A DNA stretch of 64,000 bases from Flavobacterium sp. YO12 (lineage in GTDB: Bacteria; Bacteroidota; Bacteroidia; Flavobacteriales; Flavobacteriaceae): NCBI RefSeq assembly GCF_004119495.1, contig NZ_NRQU01000022.1, positions 1 through 64,000 on the forward strand, given 5' to 3'. Of this stretch, positions 62,528-64,000 are shown in pieces. The notes beneath the pieces were generated by a model that saw nothing but the letters and a program-made list of their open reading frames with translations, searched no databases and was not told the origin of the DNA. The position numbers were made by a program, and so were the translations under genes. Position 1 is the stretch's first letter. The number at the start of each line of letters is the position of its first letter.

Positions 62528-62923
62528 TGTAGTGTGTTGTTTTTTTGCAAAGATAATTTTTTTAACCGCAAAGAGCGCAAAGAATTACGCACGGTGCACT
62601 AAGTTTTTTTTCACGCAGATTTAGCAGATCTGATTAAATTATTCGCAATAAATTCAGCAAAATGAATCTGCTAAATCAGCAAGAAGATTTTTAATCATTT
62701 TAATCTGTGAAATTTGTGGCTAAAACCTTGCGAACGTTGAGCTTAAAAACAAGTAAAATAAAAAACTCCGGTAATCAGCCGGAGTTTCAATCATCAATCA
62801 AAAAACGAACAGTCAATCAAACTGTTGTTTGCTTTAATACCAATATACGAAATTTTGAAACAAATTCCAAACTCCAATAATTTTTGGAATTTGGAATTAT
62901 TTATATATTGGAGTTTTGGGTGA
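62528..62923. repeat. 396-base spacer between rpe and the sigma factor gene filled with repeats
   Basis: The spacer holds the rpe -7 box TATCTTTG (62548-62555, minus), an aaccgcaaagagcgcaaag unit (62563-62582), and repeat copy D, whose arms GATTTAGCAGAT (62618-62629) and ATCTGCTAAATC (62666-62677) are perfect reverse complements, with an AATCTGTGAAATTTGTGGCTA half-site at 62702-62722. A terminator follows (62762-62788), then a second inverted repeat AATTCCAAACTCCAA/TTGGAATTTGGAATT (62862-62897, one mismatch). No coding frame is credible. Confidence 0.8.
62758..62790 (-). terminator. Terminator downstream of the sigma factor gene
   Basis: AACTCCGG and CCGGAGTT form a perfect 8-bp stem with a 7-base loop; the minus strand has TTTTTTATTTT after it. 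Its distance of 136 bases from the stop implies a long 3' untranslated region. Confidence 0.8.
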
Positions 62924-63787
62924 TTACCCAAGATAAGTTTTAAGAATTTTACTTCTTGAAGTATGTTTTAATCTACGGATTGCTTTTTCTTTAATCTGAC
63001 GAACACGCTCACGAGTTAGGTCGAAAGTTTCTCCAATTTCTTCTAAAGTCATTGGGTGTTGATCGCCAAGACCAAAATACAAACGAACAACATCAGCTTC
63101 TCTTGGAGTTAATGTTTCTAATGAACGCTCAATTTCAGTACGTAATGATTCGTGAATTAATTCTCTGTCAGGGTTTGGAGATTCTCCAGAACGTAAAACG
63201 TCGTAAAGATTAGAATCTTCACCTTCAACAAGAGGTGCATCCATTGATAAGTGACGACCAGAGTTTTTCATAGACTCTTTTACGTCATTTACTGTCATGT
63301 CAAGTTCTTTTGCAATTTCTTCAGCAGAAGGCGGACGCTCGTTAGATTGCTCTAATAACGCATACATTTTGTTGATTTTATTGATAGAACCAATTTTATT
63401 TAATGGTAAACGAACGATACGAGATTGTTCTGCCAATGCTTGAAGAATCGATTGACGAATCCACCATACAGCGTAAGATATAAATTTAAAACCACGAGTT
63501 TCATCAAAACGTTGAGCCGCTTTAATAAGACCTAAGTTTCCTTCATTAATTAAATCAGGAAGAGTTAATCCTTGATTTTGATATTGTTTAGCAACCGATA
63601 CAACGAAACGCAGGTTGGCTTTTGTTAATTTTTCTAATGCTCTTTGATCACCTGCTTTAATTCTTTGTGCTAATTCTACCTCTTCATCAGCGGTAATTAG
63701 GTCAACTTTTCCGATTTCTTGTAGATATTTATCTAACGATGCAGTTTCACGATTGGTTACCTGCTTGGTGATTTTAAGTTGTCTCAT
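62924..63787 (-). CDS. rpoD: Primary RNA polymerase sigma factor, RpoD/SigA type
   Basis: A 287-residue housekeeping sigma-70 factor, short because region 1.1 is absent, as is normal in Bacteroidota. Region 1.2 is [20 protein letters not shown]; region 2 contains [18 protein letters not shown] and [15 protein letters not shown] (-7 recognition helix); region 3 includes [16 protein letters not shown]; region 4 ends with [20 protein letters not shown], the -33 recognition helix-turn-helix. This protein reads the TTG ... TAnnTTTG promoters listed in this window. The name rpoD is by homology to the primary sigma factor. Confidence 0.95.
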   Translation of the reverse strand: MRQLKITKQVTNRETASLDKYLQEIGKVDLITADEEVELAQRIKAGDQRALEKLTKANLRFVVSVAKQYQNQGLTLPDLINEGNLGLIKAAQRFDETRGFKFISYAVWWIRQSILQALAEQSRIVRLPLNKIGSINKINKMYALLEQSNERPPSAEEIAKELDMTVNDVKESMKNSGRHLSMDAPLVEGEDSNLYDVLRSGESPNPDRELIHESLRTEIERSLETLTPREADVVRLYFGLGDQHPMTLEEIGETFDLTRERVRQIKEKAIRRLKHTSRSKILKTYLG

Positions 63788-63900
63788 GTTATTTGTGTCC
63801 TCAATTTTTAAGTGTACAAATGGTTATACGTGAGAAGATGCAAAAAGGTTACAATTAAATGAAAATAATTTTATTTTTTTTTAGTAACTAGGTCAAAAAA

Positions 63901-63928
63901 AAATCGGTTCAAGAATTGAACCGATTTT
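63901..63928 (-). terminator. Terminator for the partial gene at the right edge
   Basis: AAATCGGTTCAA and TTGAACCGATTT are perfect 12-bp arms with a 3-base loop. On the minus strand a run of nine T follows, so it ends the gene entering from the right. Confidence 0.9.
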
Positions 63929-63933
63929 GATAT

Positions 63934-64000
63934 TTATTTTACTGTAATGTTTTTTGTAATATATACGGGCTTTCCTTCGTCTGTAAAACCTTCTAAAACA
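63934..64000 (-). CDS. C-terminal end of an unidentified gene (runs off the window)
   Basis: The minus strand reads ...GFTDEGKPVYITKNITVK and stops with TAA at 63936-63934. Only 21 codons are present, too few to assign. It is followed by a clear terminator, which supports a real reading frame, and lies upstream of the sigma factor gene in the same direction. Confidence 0.55.
   Translation of the reverse strand, partial: VLEGFTDEGKPVYITKNITVK

Overview
The window is low-GC bacterial chromosome from the Bacteroidota, almost certainly a Flavobacterium close to the F. johnsoniae group. The evidence is: a SusC/SusD outer-membrane pair, a secreted amylase with a type IX secretion (Por) tail, a primary sigma factor lacking region 1.1, Bacteroidota-type promoters (TTG ... 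TAnnTTTG), almost no Shine-Dalgarno sequences, degradative-type HMG-CoA reductase with the rest of a mevalonate pathway, and a tRNA without an encoded CCA. I saw no transposase, integrase, phage gene or CRISPR array.

Layout. (1) 1-7.7 kb: a partial DUF937-like gene, an RsuA/RluB-type pseudouridine synthase, and a leftward isoprenoid group (UbiA-family prenyltransferase, DUF502 protein, mevalonate kinase, diphosphomevalonate decarboxylase). This faces a rightward tspO across a perfect 19-bp inverted repeat. Two duplicated secreted carboxypeptidase-regulatory-like proteins follow. (2) 7.7-11.8 kb: housekeeping genes on the minus strand (MBL hydrolase, Crp/Fnr regulator, HAD phosphatase, HI0933-type flavoprotein, GDPD). 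(3) 12-32.4 kb: a complete maltodextrin/starch locus. The minus strand holds a lipoprotein GH13, a SusA-like GH13, a GH97 (SusB-like), a GH65 phosphorylase, beta-phosphoglucomutase, a sugar MFS carrier and a LacI regulator. The plus strand holds susC, susD, susE and a secreted CBM48-GH13 amylase with a T9SS tail. Together they cut starch outside the cell, import the oligosaccharides, degrade them in the periplasm, and process maltose by phosphorolysis to glucose 6-phosphate. (4) 32.5-41.5 kb: an MHS-type transporter with a small membrane partner, tRNA-Phe, and a coaX - OMP - lptC - small protein - CNNM/CBS gene series followed by a PpiD-like isomerase. (5) 41.8-44.1 kb: a second isoprenoid pair, a GYDIA-type GHMP kinase plus HMG-CoA reductase. 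(6) 44.3-52.7 kb: a peptide-use block, DPP-IV-like peptidase plus three POT transporters, and two thioredoxin-fold proteins, one without its CxxC. (7) 52.7-57.5 kb: a surE - small membrane protein - lpxB - NlpC/P60 - comEC series on the minus strand. (8) 57.6-64 kb: tail-specific protease, secreted nuclease and glutaminase, rpe, primary sigma factor, and the end of one more gene.

Two genes (comEC and the tail-specific protease) are each broken by a one-base change in a run of A. That is either sequencing error or real slippage. Several spacers are filled by palindromic repeats, and three of these share a 30-nt GC-rich core, which is the least explained structure I found. No unmistakable new multi-gene system is visible. 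The strongest candidates for new biology are the modular palindromes with the shared core, the symmetric 19-bp inverted repeat between mvaD and tspO, and the GYDIA kinase as the unassigned phosphomevalonate kinase.
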